From Spirochaetaceae bacterium 4572_59 (GTDB taxonomy: Bacteria; Spirochaetota; Spirochaetia; DSM-2461): a stretch of 64,000 nt of DNA. Position 1 is the first letter of the stretch. Each line of letters begins with the position of its first letter. The position numbers and the translations under genes were made by a program. The notes beneath the pieces are model-generated. The model was not told the origin of the DNA, ran no database searches, and saw nothing but the letters and a program-made list of their open reading frames with translations. The stretch covers positions 1 through 64,000 of the forward strand of contig NBMC01000004.1 in NCBI GenBank assembly GCA_002084805.1, given 5' to 3'. This document shows positions 1 to 7,879 of this stretch, piece after piece.

Positions 1-13
1 GTTAATTAAATCC

Positions 14-805
14 CTAAAAAATGTCAATACACTCTGTAAAATTTATTTCAGGAATGTTCAAACAGATGGCGCCATCCGGCCCGGTATGAATCACATGTTC
101 AAAATACGCCGTATCAGATCCGCCAGCTGCAATATAACCCAAATCTTTTACATATAATACTTTATCACCAAGTCCAATAAGAACAGGCTCAACGGTTACA
201 CAGCCATTTTCCGGACACAAGCAAGTAAAGCTGTCATCTGAAATAAATGATATTTCAGGATCATCATGAATCTTCCGGCCGATACCGTGCCCGCAGGCTT
301 CCGGTACAATTTGACAGGAATGCCCCTCTAAAAAAGCTCCCAGCTCTTTCTGCATTTCAGACAGAGGCTCTCCGGGTATAAGCGACCGGGCAGCAAGACA
401 GGAGACGGCCCAGGCATCCTTCAGAAGAGAGCTTCTTTGCGGAGAAATTTCATCTACCCCGTATGACCAGGCACCATCGCTGAAGAGTTCCCCATCGCTC
501 AGGACAATATCGAGAGTGAAAATATCCCCAGACACAAGGAGCCGGTTTCCGGGGGGACAGTGAAAGGCTTGTTCATTCACTGAGATATGAATATGTTCAA
601 GCCGGTACTGACCTTTTCCCATATCTTGCAATTTATCATCAAGCCTTCGGGCCAGAGTCTCTGTAGACATTTGTGTTTGTATTTCTTTTTGACAGCTCAT
701 AAGAAGACTATGACTCAGCTTGCATAATTCCTGCATTTGCCTCAAAAATTGCCCATGTTCATAAACAACAGGATTAAAAAGATCTTTAAACAGATTATTA
801 TTCAT
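14..805 (-). CDS. Methionine aminopeptidase-like protein (type I fold, paralogue)
   Basis: Member of the M24 'pita-bread' metallopeptidases that remove the N-terminal Met from new proteins in the cytoplasm. All five metal ligands of the family can be placed: D99, D110, H173, E206 and E236. The two catalytic histidines are also present (H82 in NEQAFHCPPG, H180 in GRKIHDDP). The usual HG after the first histidine motif is HC here and the spacing is otherwise close to E. coli Map. The sequence is divergent, so it may be a second paralogue with altered substrate range rather than the housekeeping Map. It lies 16 bases downstream of the chorismate mutase gene, probably in the same transcript. No clear Shine-Dalgarno sequence precedes the ATG. 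Length (263 aa) is normal for type I. Confidence 0.82.
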   Translation of the reverse strand: MNNNLFKDLFNPVVYEHGQFLRQMQELCKLSHSLLMSCQKEIQTQMSTETLARRLDDKLQDMGKGQYRLEHIHISVNEQAFHCPPGNRLLVSGDIFTLDIVLSDGELFSDGAWSYGVDEISPQRSSLLKDAWAVSCLAARSLIPGEPLSEMQKELGAFLEGHSCQIVPEACGHGIGRKIHDDPEISFISDDSFTCLCPENGCVTVEPVLIGLGDKVLYVKDLGYIAAGGSDTAYFEHVIHTGPDGAICLNIPEINFTECIDIF

Positions 806-821
806 AACAACAGTTACAGAC

Positions 822-1187
822 TTAACGCTTTGTCAGATCAGCCCTTAGCTCCAAGGCCTTACCGAGATAAACCGGAACAGCCGGGCCGGAACCATCCTCT
901 GCATTGTAGGTAATGAGAACACGTAGCATCATTTCCTGTGGAAAATCGATACAAGCAGGCTCCTGCGTACAAAACAGTGGCACCGTTGATATATTTACAG
1001 AAATCCTTAAGGCCTTTGCCGGATTGTAAGATATATCATGAGTTTGAGAGAATATTATACTGACGATACTCTCCTCAGAGAATCCATTCAGTTCCTGAAG
1101 GTTCAAATAAAGGGTTCTAACCTTATCCTTTAACTCTATTTGATTATCAGCATCAAGAGAGATAGCTCCCCGCACAGCTTTGACCAT
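822..1187 (-). CDS. aroH: Chorismate mutase, AroH class
   Basis: Converts chorismate to prephenate for Phe/Tyr synthesis. The 121-residue protein matches the trimeric Bacillus AroH type, not the helical AroQ type. The active-site residues line up almost one to one with B. subtilis AroH: R6, R61, C73, E76, R89, Y107 and R115. A GGAG sequence sits 8 bases before the ATG. It is followed closely by the aminopeptidase-like gene and preceded by a small membrane protein gene 19 bases upstream, so the three minus-strand genes may be one operon. The start at MVKAVRG puts R6 where the family has Arg7, which supports it. Confidence 0.9.
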   Translation of the reverse strand: MVKAVRGAISLDADNQIELKDKVRTLYLNLQELNGFSEESIVSIIFSQTHDISYNPAKALRISVNISTVPLFCTQEPACIDFPQEMMLRVLITYNAEDGSGPAVPVYLGKALELRADLTKR

Positions 1188-1206
1188 AATAACATCTCCA
1201 TATTTT

Positions 1207-1560
1207 TTAAAGTTGAACAGTATCTATAAAATAAAAAATGAAATTTATTGTAAAATATAAAAAGATAATCGATATTATCATAAAGACATATCTCAAGTAA
1301 AAGAAAAGACCTGTTCTGCTCCGTTTTATAGAAACAAAACTTTTTAAAATGAGATTAAGAACGACTGCACAAAAAAAAACATAGAAGAATACTTTCATTA
1401 TATCGAACAGAAAGAACTGTGAGCTATCTGAAAAATTCTGAAAGTTCCCGAGAATGTACAAAAGAAATGTCATCACAGCCATGTAAAAAAAGAAGAAAAC
1501 CAGACGCGTGCTTAACCATGGCAGCCATAGTTGTTTTTTTTCATGAAAAACTCGATTCAT
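1207..1560 (-). CDS. Small integral membrane protein, unknown function
   Basis: A 117-residue protein with about three strongly hydrophobic helices (around residues 18-38, 50-72 and 87-112) separated by short basic loops. No motif was recognised and no family is proposed. It is the first of three closely spaced minus-strand genes ending in aroH and the aminopeptidase-like gene. Its reality rests on the continuous frame, the membrane-protein composition and the operon-like spacing. The upstream 115 bases are shared with the divergent HAD hydrolase gene. Confidence 0.55.
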   Translation of the reverse strand: MNRVFHEKKQLWLPWLSTRLVFFFFYMAVMTFLLYILGNFQNFSDSSQFFLFDIMKVFFYVFFCAVVLNLILKSFVSIKRSRTGLFFYLRYVFMIISIIFLYFTINFIFYFIDTVQL

Positions 1561-1640
1561 TACTCAAGATATTATCATATTCTTTTCTTATCTGTATATC
1601 CCTGGTATTTTCATATTAATCGTTCATCCAATGATTAGTA

Positions 1641-1669
1641 TTGCCAGAAGAGAATTTTAATCATAAAAT
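1641..1669 (+). promoter_or_regulatory. Sigma-70 type promoter, apparently leaderless
   Basis: TTGCCA at 1641-1646 and TAAAAT at 1664-1669 are separated by 17 bases. The expected transcription start falls at about 1675-1677, on the ATG at 1676. No Shine-Dalgarno sequence is visible. This suggests a leaderless mRNA for the HAD hydrolase gene. Sequence inference only. Confidence 0.5.
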
Positions 1670-1675
1670 CAGAAT

Positions 1676-2608
1676 ATGAATAAGAGCCTTTTTACCAGTA
1701 GGGATACTGAAAACATAAGAATGGAAGAGTACCTGGAATCCCTGAGGGAGTTTTTCAAGGAGATGATCCCTATTCCCAGCGGAATAGAGCCCTCTCTAAT
1801 AAGTCCGGCTTTCCCTGTTAAAGCGGTTTTATTGGATATCTACGGAACTTTAATGATCTCCGAGGCGGGAGATATCGGATTGACAGCAGTGGAAGCCGAC
1901 TGCCAATCTCCTGCGAAAATTTATTCTGACTCCGAAATCATGAAATATCCCTATGGACAGATCAAAACCATACTGCATGATTTAATCAGAAAAAGTCATA
2001 CCATTACAAAACAGCAGAACCAGTCCATAGAGTATCCTGAAGTAGATATTATAAGCATTTGGGAACAACTTTATAACTTTCTCGGATTAAAAGAGCCCTT
2101 CATAGAAGATCTAATTCAAACATGTCTGCGCTTTGAAATACAAACAAACAAGATCAGCCTTATGCCGGGAACAATAGAGCTCTTAGAGGAACTGGCAGAC
2201 ATGAACATACCCACAGGAATCGTATCGAACGCACAGTTCTACACTCCTCTTTTTCTAGAATACCTACTGAAGGATAAACTGAAGACTTACAATCTCAATG
2301 AAGACATATCCTCCTGGTCTTATAAAATCGGTCGAGGAAAACCGGATTTTCAAATTTTCAGCAAGCCTGTAAAAAGATTAAAAGAGGAGTTTCATATCAA
2401 TCCAGAAGAAATCCTTTATATAGGTAACGATATGCTGAATGATATCTACACAGCATCCTCCTGTGGTTTAAAGACAGTTCTTTTTGCGGGGGATAAACGC
2501 TCACTGCGCCTGAGAAAAGAAAATCATAAGGTCAAAGACATATCAGCGGACTGCATCATCACAGATCTATCTCAAATAATCCCCTTTATCAGGAATACAA
2601 TTTCATGA
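1676..2608 (+). CDS. HAD-superfamily hydrolase
   Basis: Phosphatase/dehalogenase-type HAD enzyme, 310 residues. Motif I is DIYGT at about residues 54-58, with the nucleophilic Asp but Tyr where phosphatases often have the second Asp; this DxYGT form occurs in haloacid-dehalogenase-like members. Motif II is the Ser of GIVSNAQ, motif III the Lys of GRGKPDF, and motif IV IGNDMLND with its acidic pair. A helical cap lies between motifs I and II. The substrate cannot be told. The stop overlaps the ATG of the next gene (ATGA), so the two are translationally coupled. An alternative start at 1721 exists, but the promoter spacing favours 1676. Confidence 0.75.
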   Translation: MNKSLFTSRDTENIRMEEYLESLREFFKEMIPIPSGIEPSLISPAFPVKAVLLDIYGTLMISEAGDIGLTAVEADCQSPAKIYSDSEIMKYPYGQIKTILHDLIRKSHTITKQQNQSIEYPEVDIISIWEQLYNFLGLKEPFIEDLIQTCLRFEIQTNKISLMPGTIELLEELADMNIPTGIVSNAQFYTPLFLEYLLKDKLKTYNLNEDISSWSYKIGRGKPDFQIFSKPVKRLKEEFHINPEEILYIGNDMLNDIYTASSCGLKTVLFAGDKRSLRLRKENHKVKDISADCIITDLSQIIPFIRNTIS

Positions 2609-3507
2609 AGAAAAAAATAAAAGCACCCAAGACAGCAAAACCGAAGAAGAAAAAAAAGATCTTTAAAAGGGTCTATAACACTCTCACATTTTTAATACTC
2701 ATAGGATTTGCAGGTTTCGTATTCTACAGAGGTTGGATACAGCTCTCCATACCTGAAAATCATTATGCCTTAGGCTTTAGCAAAACAGGGGGCTACGAAT
2801 CATCCCTGATGAAAGCGGGAGACTTCAACTGGCGCTGGGAGAATCTCTTTCCCAGTAATATGACACTCCATATCTTCGAACTCCCCTGGGAAAGTTCTGA
2901 ACTCTCTCTTTCTGGGATCCTCCCCTCAGGAGAGGAATACGCCACGATTCTTCCAGAAAAATCCGCTTTCAACTTCAAGCTGAAAGTTTCCATTAAATAC
3001 CGTTTAAATCCGGAAAACATCTCACAGTTCATTCAAGAAGAGGACTTCCAATACACGGATATAGAAACTTGGTATGATGATTTTTCCCGTAAAAGCGAAA
3101 ATGTCGTTATGACAGCCCTGTCGGAGCTGCTAAAAGAAACAGAAGATTCTGATATAAAAGATCTGGAAAAAAAAATAAAGGAAAAACTTAAATCAGAGTT
3201 TCCTGAATCAGAGATTAGGGATCTGACTATTCTAAACTGGTCTATTCCTGATATTTCACTGTATAATGAAACGAAGAACATCTACTTTACCGGCATAAAA
3301 GCCAGCAGGGCCTACAGCTCTGAACTTGAAAAACAGAATGCAGAACTAGAGAGTCAGCTATCCAGCAAAATGGAACTGCTCAAGGATTATGGACAGATTC
3401 TGACAGACTATCCGGTTCTTCTGCAGTACTTCAATCTGGAAAAAGAAAAAATTGACCCACTGATCTTTAATTGGAACAATCAGAGCTCTTCAGAGATTGA
3501 ACCATAA
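2605..3507 (+). CDS. Membrane-anchored SPFH/prohibitin-like protein
   Basis: A very basic N-terminus (residues 1-20, many Lys) is followed by one transmembrane helix at about 28-45. A domain of about 190 residues follows that resembles the SPFH/Band 7 fold: an early IPENHYALGFSKTGG segment, a long KVSIKYRLNPENI strand, and late segments with conserved-looking spacing. The C-terminal 70 residues are helical and Glu/Lys/Gln rich, likely a coiled coil. SPFH proteins form membrane microdomain scaffolds; that role is inferred here. The start overlaps the HAD gene stop. The last 41 bases overlap the convergent thiamine pyrophosphokinase gene. Confidence 0.55.
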   Translation: MKKKIKAPKTAKPKKKKKIFKRVYNTLTFLILIGFAGFVFYRGWIQLSIPENHYALGFSKTGGYESSLMKAGDFNWRWENLFPSNMTLHIFELPWESSELSLSGILPSGEEYATILPEKSAFNFKLKVSIKYRLNPENISQFIQEEDFQYTDIETWYDDFSRKSENVVMTALSELLKETEDSDIKDLEKKIKEKLKSEFPESEIRDLTILNWSIPDISLYNETKNIYFTGIKASRAYSSELEKQNAELESQLSSKMELLKDYGQILTDYPVLLQYFNLEKEKIDPLIFNWNNQSSSEIEP

Positions 3508-4102
3508 GCAGCTCTCCTCGGAGAACTTCGATAGAAACAGTATTCTCTGAAGCTTTATTGCTGATACCTGTATCACCAAGGCCCCACTCCAATTGATCCA
3601 GAGGCCAGAATAGTCCCTTTGATCTCATCCTGCAGCAAGCATCAAGGGGAAATAAAGATATTTCCTCATCGATTTCAGCCGAAAATGAGCAGAGGCCGCT
3701 GATAGTGGAGAAAATACTATTGTGGGTGATCCAGAAATCTGGCTTTCTCGCCCTGAAAAACAGAGAATAAATTGCCAGAAAATGATCAGGCCTGCCCCCG
3801 CCTCCACCAATAAGGATAACACTATCCATTCCCGCCTGGTACATATGTTCAAGCCCAAGCTCTGTATCTGTATTATCTTTTTCAGAGGAATGCCGTTCCA
3901 CCATTGCTGGAGGAAAGCTATGCAAAAGTGTCTCATCCCGGAGAGAGTCCATGTCTCCAATAATATAATCAGGTTTAATTCCGTTCTTCATACAATACTC
4001 AAGACCCGAGTCTGCCGCCACAATATAACAGTCATCTTTAATATACTTTTCAATAAAACAATAGGATGGGCATCGTCCGCCTGTAATAACAATTCCTGTC
4101 AA
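3467..4102 (-). CDS. thiN: Thiamine pyrophosphokinase
   Basis: Transfers pyrophosphate from ATP to thiamine to make the cofactor ThDP. Family motifs are clear: AADSGLEYC, GDMDS (Asp pair for ATP/Mg), KDNTDTELGL and the glycine-rich GGGGGRPDH. The 211-residue length is normal for the bacterial enzyme. The start is TTG at 4102, preceded by AAGGAG with a 6-base spacing, which decides it. The 3' end overlaps the convergent SPFH-like gene by 41 bases. No other thiamine gene is nearby, so it may serve salvage. Confidence 0.9.
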   Translation of the reverse strand: MTGIVITGGRCPSYCFIEKYIKDDCYIVAADSGLEYCMKNGIKPDYIIGDMDSLRDETLLHSFPPAMVERHSSEKDNTDTELGLEHMYQAGMDSVILIGGGGGRPDHFLAIYSLFFRARKPDFWITHNSIFSTISGLCSFSAEIDEEISLFPLDACCRMRSKGLFWPLDQLEWGLGDTGISNKASENTVSIEVLRGELLMVQSLKSSDCSN

Positions 4103-4136
4103 TTAAAACTCCTTCCCCAAAAAAAATATTTTTATC

Positions 4137-4163
4137 TAAAGGATCATTTTTAGTTTCCGAAAA
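4137..4163 (+). promoter_or_regulatory. Sigma-28 (FliA) type promoter of flaB
   Basis: TAAA at 4137-4140, a 15-base spacer and TCCGAAAA at 4156-4163. This matches the motility sigma consensus TAAA-N15-GCCGATAA at 10 of 12 positions. The predicted start is near 4171, giving a leader of about 50 bases before flaB. Confidence 0.7.
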
Positions 4164-4170
4164 TTTAATT

Positions 4171-4210
4171 AGCGAATAAGGATGTTCGCTTTAGAGAGAT
4201 ATCATGGAGG
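4171..4210 (+). promoter_or_regulatory. flaB leader hairpin plus Shine-Dalgarno, possible CsrA target
   Basis: AGCGAA at 4171-4176 pairs with TTCGCT at 4185-4190, leaving the loop TAAGGATG. The loop carries GGA in a CsrA-like context. A second GGA lies in the Shine-Dalgarno GGAGG at 4206-4210, 9 bases before the ATG. A hairpin-loop GGA plus a GGA in the ribosome site is how CsrA represses flagellin in Bacillus, and CsrA is reported to repress FlaB in Borrelia. Its use here is inferred. Confidence 0.45.
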
Positions 4211-4219
4211 ATATACAGT

Positions 4220-5080
4220 ATGATCATTAATCACAACCTTAGCGCGATGAATACTTCACGTGCGTCCAAAATTAACAATGCCGGTTCTGCAAAAAACATT
4301 GCAGCTCTTTCTTCAGGAATGAGAATCAACAAAGCTGGTGATGATGCTTCCGGTCTGGCAGTATCTGAAAAAATGCGTTCTCAGATTAGAGGTTTAAACC
4401 AAGCATCCCGTAATGCGGCAGATGGCATCTCTTTCATTCAGACAGCAGAAGGTTTTCTTCAGGAAACTTCAGACGTTCTTCAAAGACTGAGAGAACTGGC
4501 CGTACAGTCTTCAAATGGTATCTACACTTCTGAAGACAGAATGCAGATTCAAGTAGAGGTTTCTCAGCTTGTAGACGAAATTGATCGTGTCGCATCACAT
4601 GCTCAGTTTAACGGATTGAATATGCTCACAGGTAGATTTGCCGCAGAAACAGGTGAAAACTCCGTAACCAGTTCAATGTGGTTGCATATTGGAGCCAATA
4701 TGGATCAGAGAGAACAAGTTTTTATCGGAACAATGACATCATCCTCTCTTGGAGTTCGTCAGATTGCTACCGGAAATATAATGTCCATATCGACTCCTGA
4801 ACAGGCAAACAGAAACATCGGAGTACTAGACCAGGCACTAAAAGTCGTTAACAAACAGAGAGCAGACCTGGGAGCCTATCAAAATAGATTGGAAATGGCC
4901 GTACAGGGGATCGATATCGGCGCGGAAAACCTGCAGGCTTCAGAATCCCGCATCCGCGACCTGGACATGGCGAAAGAAACCGTAGAGTTCACCAAGAACC
5001 AGATTCTCGGCCAGGCAAGCAATGCTATGCTCGCACAGGCTAACCAGAGACCTCAGCAGGTACTTCAGCTGCTGCAGTAA
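4220..5080 (+). CDS. flaB: Flagellin FlaB, periplasmic flagellar core protein
   Basis: Spirochaetal class B flagellin, 286 residues, which is the usual size because the variable D2/D3 domains are absent. The conserved N-terminal D0/D1 coiled-coil region starts [14 protein letters not shown] and contains [20 protein letters not shown]. The C-terminal D1/D0 region ends in [20 protein letters not shown]-type sequence. FlaB monomers form the core of the endoflagella in the periplasm and are exported by the flagellar type III system, which explains the absence of a signal peptide. The gene is monocistronic, with its own sigma-28-like promoter and a strong terminator. Confidence 0.97.
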   Translation: MIINHNLSAMNTSRASKINNAGSAKNIAALSSGMRINKAGDDASGLAVSEKMRSQIRGLNQASRNAADGISFIQTAEGFLQETSDVLQRLRELAVQSSNGIYTSEDRMQIQVEVSQLVDEIDRVASHAQFNGLNMLTGRFAAETGENSVTSSMWLHIGANMDQREQVFIGTMTSSSLGVRQIATGNIMSISTPEQANRNIGVLDQALKVVNKQRADLGAYQNRLEMAVQGIDIGAENLQASESRIRDLDMAKETVEFTKNQILGQASNAMLAQANQRPQQVLQLLQ

Positions 5081-5109
5081 TCATTTAATATAATTATCCC
5101 TTACAATTG

Positions 5110-5132
5110 CCCGGCTTAACCGCCGGGTTTTT
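5110..5132 (+). terminator. Rho-independent terminator of flaB
   Basis: CCCGGC at 5110-5115 and GCCGGG at 5122-5127 form a 6-bp GC-only stem with a 6-base loop, followed by a run of five T and an AT-rich stretch. It sits 30 bases after the flaB stop. Confidence 0.88.
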
Positions 5133-5181
5133 AATTTTACAGATTGACAACAATCCACAGGAAAGGTACCTTCTTTCACAG

Positions 5182-6534
5182 ATGAAAATCATAGTACCTC
5201 ATGATGTAATTTCCATTGCAACAATTCTCAAAAAAGCAGGATATCGCTGTTATATGGTTGGTGGAGCTATCCGTGATCAGCTCCTTGGTTTAACTGTCAA
5301 AGATTATGATCTTTGTACGGATGCTCTACCGGAGAAAATTATGACCCTATTCCACAGGGTCATTCCCACAGGGATTAAGCATGGAACCGTAACTATTCTT
5401 TATAAAAGAACCTCCTATGAGATTACAACTTTCAGAATTGACGGAAAATACAGCGATGGCAGAAGGCCTGATCAGATTTCCTATACGGATGATTTGCATG
5501 AGGATCTGATCAGAAGGGATTTTACTATCAATTCAATTGCCTATGATGTGTTGAATAAAAAACTGATCGACCCCAATAACGGCCAGAGTGATCTGGAGAA
5601 AAAGAGAATACATGCCATAGGAATTCCTGAAGAAAGATTTAGAGAGGACGGTCTCAGATCAATCAGAGCTTGCCGCTTTGCTTCACAGCTGAACTTTTTC
5701 ATTGAAGCCAAAACTCTAGAAGGCATAAAGCACTGCCTTTTTAATATTTCCGAACTTTCAAAAGAAAGAATTTACGATGAGTTGATTAAGATTTTACAGA
5801 CAGATTCACCATCAAAGTCTTTTGAGCTATTCAAAGAATCAGGAATACTTCCCCTGATACTACCGGAGCTTTCCGACTGCATTGGTGTAGATCAAAAGGG
5901 TAATCATGATTTTGATGTTTACAATCACCTTATCCGAAGCTGCGATGCCGCCCCGTCAGATAACGTAGAGCTGCGTATAGCCGCCCTCTTTCACGATATT
6001 GGAAAACCGGATGTAAAAGAATTTGATCAGAATGGGATTGCCACATTTTATAACCACGAAACAGTATCCGCACAGATTGCTGAGAGAATCATGCTCCGCT
6101 TCCGTTTCCCTAAAGAGAGAATGAACAGAATTCTGCATCTGATTAGACAGCATATGTTTCACTACACAGAAGAGTGGACAGATGCTGCGGTTAGACGATT
6201 TATTAGAAAAGTAGGACGGGATCAGCTTGAAGATCTATATCTGCTCAGAGAGGCGGATATTAAAGGTATTTCATTGAGTGAAGAGAATGACTACAGGAAT
6301 CTTATTCATTTGAAAGAGCGGGTATTATTGATTCTGGAACAGGAAAATGCTTTCAGCATAAAAGATCTGGACATCAATGGCTATGACCTGATGAAACAGG
6401 CCTATATTCCCGGGGGGCCTCGACTGGGAAGCATACTAGAATTGCTACTGGAAGCTGTCACGGAAAATCCAAAATTAAACAGAAAAGAGACATTATTAAA
6501 ACTGGCTGTCAGTTTTTATGAAAAAATCAAATAA
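5182..6534 (+). CDS. cca: CCA-adding enzyme / poly(A) polymerase family with HD domain
   Basis: Class II nucleotidyltransferase that adds or repairs the 3' CCA of tRNAs. The head domain shows MVGGAIRDQLLG, the catalytic DYDLCTD aspartates, and the RRDFTIN motif that contacts the nucleotide. An HD domain follows at mid-protein (LFHDIGKPD), giving possible phosphohydrolase activity as in E. coli-type CCA enzymes. The frame is open further upstream to a TTG at 5107, but that lies in the flaB terminator. The ATG at 5182 begins the recognisable domain and has an AGGAAAGG sequence 15 bases before it. It is convergent with rnc, with 16 bases between the stops. Confidence 0.9.
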   Translation: MKIIVPHDVISIATILKKAGYRCYMVGGAIRDQLLGLTVKDYDLCTDALPEKIMTLFHRVIPTGIKHGTVTILYKRTSYEITTFRIDGKYSDGRRPDQISYTDDLHEDLIRRDFTINSIAYDVLNKKLIDPNNGQSDLEKKRIHAIGIPEERFREDGLRSIRACRFASQLNFFIEAKTLEGIKHCLFNISELSKERIYDELIKILQTDSPSKSFELFKESGILPLILPELSDCIGVDQKGNHDFDVYNHLIRSCDAAPSDNVELRIAALFHDIGKPDVKEFDQNGIATFYNHETVSAQIAERIMLRFRFPKERMNRILHLIRQHMFHYTEEWTDAAVRRFIRKVGRDQLEDLYLLREADIKGISLSEENDYRNLIHLKERVLLILEQENAFSIKDLDINGYDLMKQAYIPGGPRLGSILELLLEAVTENPKLNRKETLLKLAVSFYEKIK

Positions 6535-6550
6535 TAATATTAATGACCAA

Positions 6551-7318
6551 TTATGAATAAGAAAGAGGCTCATTTTCAGCCAGGCATTTATATGCGGATT
6601 CTGCTGCCTGCTGTTCGGCCTCTTTTTTATTTTTCCCTTCTCCGGGACCGTAAGATGAACCGTTTACTTCAACCTCAATCCAGAACGTCTTGTTATGATC
6701 AGGACCGGATTTTTTAATAATTTGATACTTGGGATAAGATTTATAATTTTTTTGAGATAGTTCCTGCAAGAGAGATTTATAATCTCTTTTATGTCTATTA
6801 TGCAGAACCTTATCAATTTGAGGAACAAGAAGACTTAAGATAAACCGAGAAGCCTCTTTAAAACCGGCATCAAGAAAATACGCTCCGAAAATAGCTTCCA
6901 TGCAATCACACAGAATGGCTTTTTTAAAACGTCCTCCGGAGTTTTCCTCTCCCTTTCCGATCAATAAATACTCATTGACAGCAAGGGTTAAGGCTATTTC
7001 AGCGAGACTTTCCTCACTGACTACAAAAGACTTGATACGGGCAAGATCGCCCTCTGCTTTATCCGGAAGTTGATTAAACAGATATTCCGCGGCAACAAGA
7101 CCAAGAACCGAATCCCCGAGGAATTCAAGTTTTTCATTATTCTCATCAATATGCTGAATTTCGTTTGTGTATGATCTATGACAAAAAGCAAGGTTCAGAA
7201 GATCAGATCTTTTGAACCTTATTGCTGCTTTTTTTTCAAAGACTTGTAGAACCTTTTTCCTATTGTTATCCAATGGAATTGTTTTAATATCACCAGGCAA
7301 AGAAGAAAAAAGTTTCAC
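6551..7318 (-). CDS. rnc: Ribonuclease III
   Basis: Double-strand-specific endoribonuclease for rRNA processing and RNA turnover. The catalytic domain (residues about 20-155) has the signature NEKLEFLGDSVL with E62, E65 and D69, and the second acidic pair D138/E141 in CDCMEAIFGAYF. A double-stranded RNA-binding domain fills residues 175-250 and ends with the KNKKEAEQQAAESAY helix. Full length at 255 residues. It is the last gene of an rpmF-acpP-rnc transcript; acpP-rnc linkage is common in bacteria. Confidence 0.96.
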   Translation of the reverse strand: MKLFSSLPGDIKTIPLDNNRKKVLQVFEKKAAIRFKRSDLLNLAFCHRSYTNEIQHIDENNEKLEFLGDSVLGLVAAEYLFNQLPDKAEGDLARIKSFVVSEESLAEIALTLAVNEYLLIGKGEENSGGRFKKAILCDCMEAIFGAYFLDAGFKEASRFILSLLVPQIDKVLHNRHKRDYKSLLQELSQKNYKSYPKYQIIKKSGPDHNKTFWIEVEVNGSSYGPGEGKNKKEAEQQAAESAYKCLAENEPLSYS

Positions 7319-7329
7319 TTGTAATTCTT

Positions 7330-7569
7330 TTATTTACTCAGCTCTGCATTGATGAAATCAAGCGCATCTGAGACTTTTTCAAATTCAGTTGCTTTTTCAT
7401 CGGGTACAGAAACACCGAGCTCTGAATCAATTGCATAAAGAAGCTCATAAGTATCAAGACTATCAGCTCCGAGATCTTCTCTGAAACGGGCGTCAAGAGT
7501 AATTTTATCCTCTTCAACTTCCAGTTTTTCAGCAATTAATTTTTTCAACTTTACAAACATATCATCCAT
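7330..7569 (-). CDS. acpP: Acyl carrier protein
   Basis: Carries fatty-acyl intermediates on a 4'-phosphopantetheine arm. The 79-residue acidic protein has the attachment serine S37 in the motif FREDLGADSLDTYEL. It lies between rpmF and rnc on the minus strand with 20 and 11 base gaps. The classical fab neighbours are not in the window. Confidence 0.97.
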   Translation of the reverse strand: MDDMFVKLKKLIAEKLEVEEDKITLDARFREDLGADSLDTYELLYAIDSELGVSVPDEKATEFEKVSDALDFINAELSK

Positions 7570-7589
7570 AATTATAAACTCCTTACTAT

Positions 7590-7778
7590 TTAAGCCATAT
7601 CCTCAGGCTCAATTATCTGATTCCCTTTGTAGAAACCACATTTAGGACAAACTCTGTGACGCAGAACTTTATTTCCGCAATTACTGCAAGAAACCAGAGT
7701 AGGAACGCTCATTTTCATATTGATTGAACGATGCCTTCTAGTTCTCGCTTTTGAAGTTTTATATTTAGGTACTGCCAT
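7590..7778 (-). CDS. rpmF: 50S ribosomal protein L32
   Basis: A 62-residue basic protein starting MAVPKYKTSKARTRRHRS. It has the four cysteines of the zinc-binding form (CSNCG, then CPKCG after 11 residues). It is the first gene of the rpmF-acpP-rnc operon, just downstream of a near-consensus promoter. Confidence 0.97.
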   Translation of the reverse strand: MAVPKYKTSKARTRRHRSINMKMSVPTLVSCSNCGNKVLRHRVCPKCGFYKGNQIIEPEDMA

Positions 7779-7813
7779 TTTATAATCCTCGCTTAGCTGT
7801 TATTGACTGGAAG

Positions 7814-7842
7814 AATATAGTCTTTCTATTTTTTTTTGTCAA
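7814..7842 (-). promoter_or_regulatory. Near-consensus sigma-70 promoter of rpmF-acpP-rnc
   Basis: On the minus strand TTGACA (7842-7837) and TATATT (7819-7814) are separated by exactly 17 bases, with an A-tract in the spacer. The predicted start is near 7807, about 29 bases before the rpmF ATG. Confidence 0.75.
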
Positions 7843-7879
7843 GGTACTTCTTTTTGTAAAAATAAATAAGCCTCTAATA

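Noticed and set aside
1419-1619. 66-codon plus-strand frame opposite the small membrane protein
   Set aside because: No ribosome site or motif; the opposite-strand membrane protein has the better composition and operon context.
5107-5181. Extended N-terminus of the CCA-adding enzyme
   Set aside because: The extension would start at TTG within the flaB terminator stem and has no similarity to the family; the ATG at 5182 is used.
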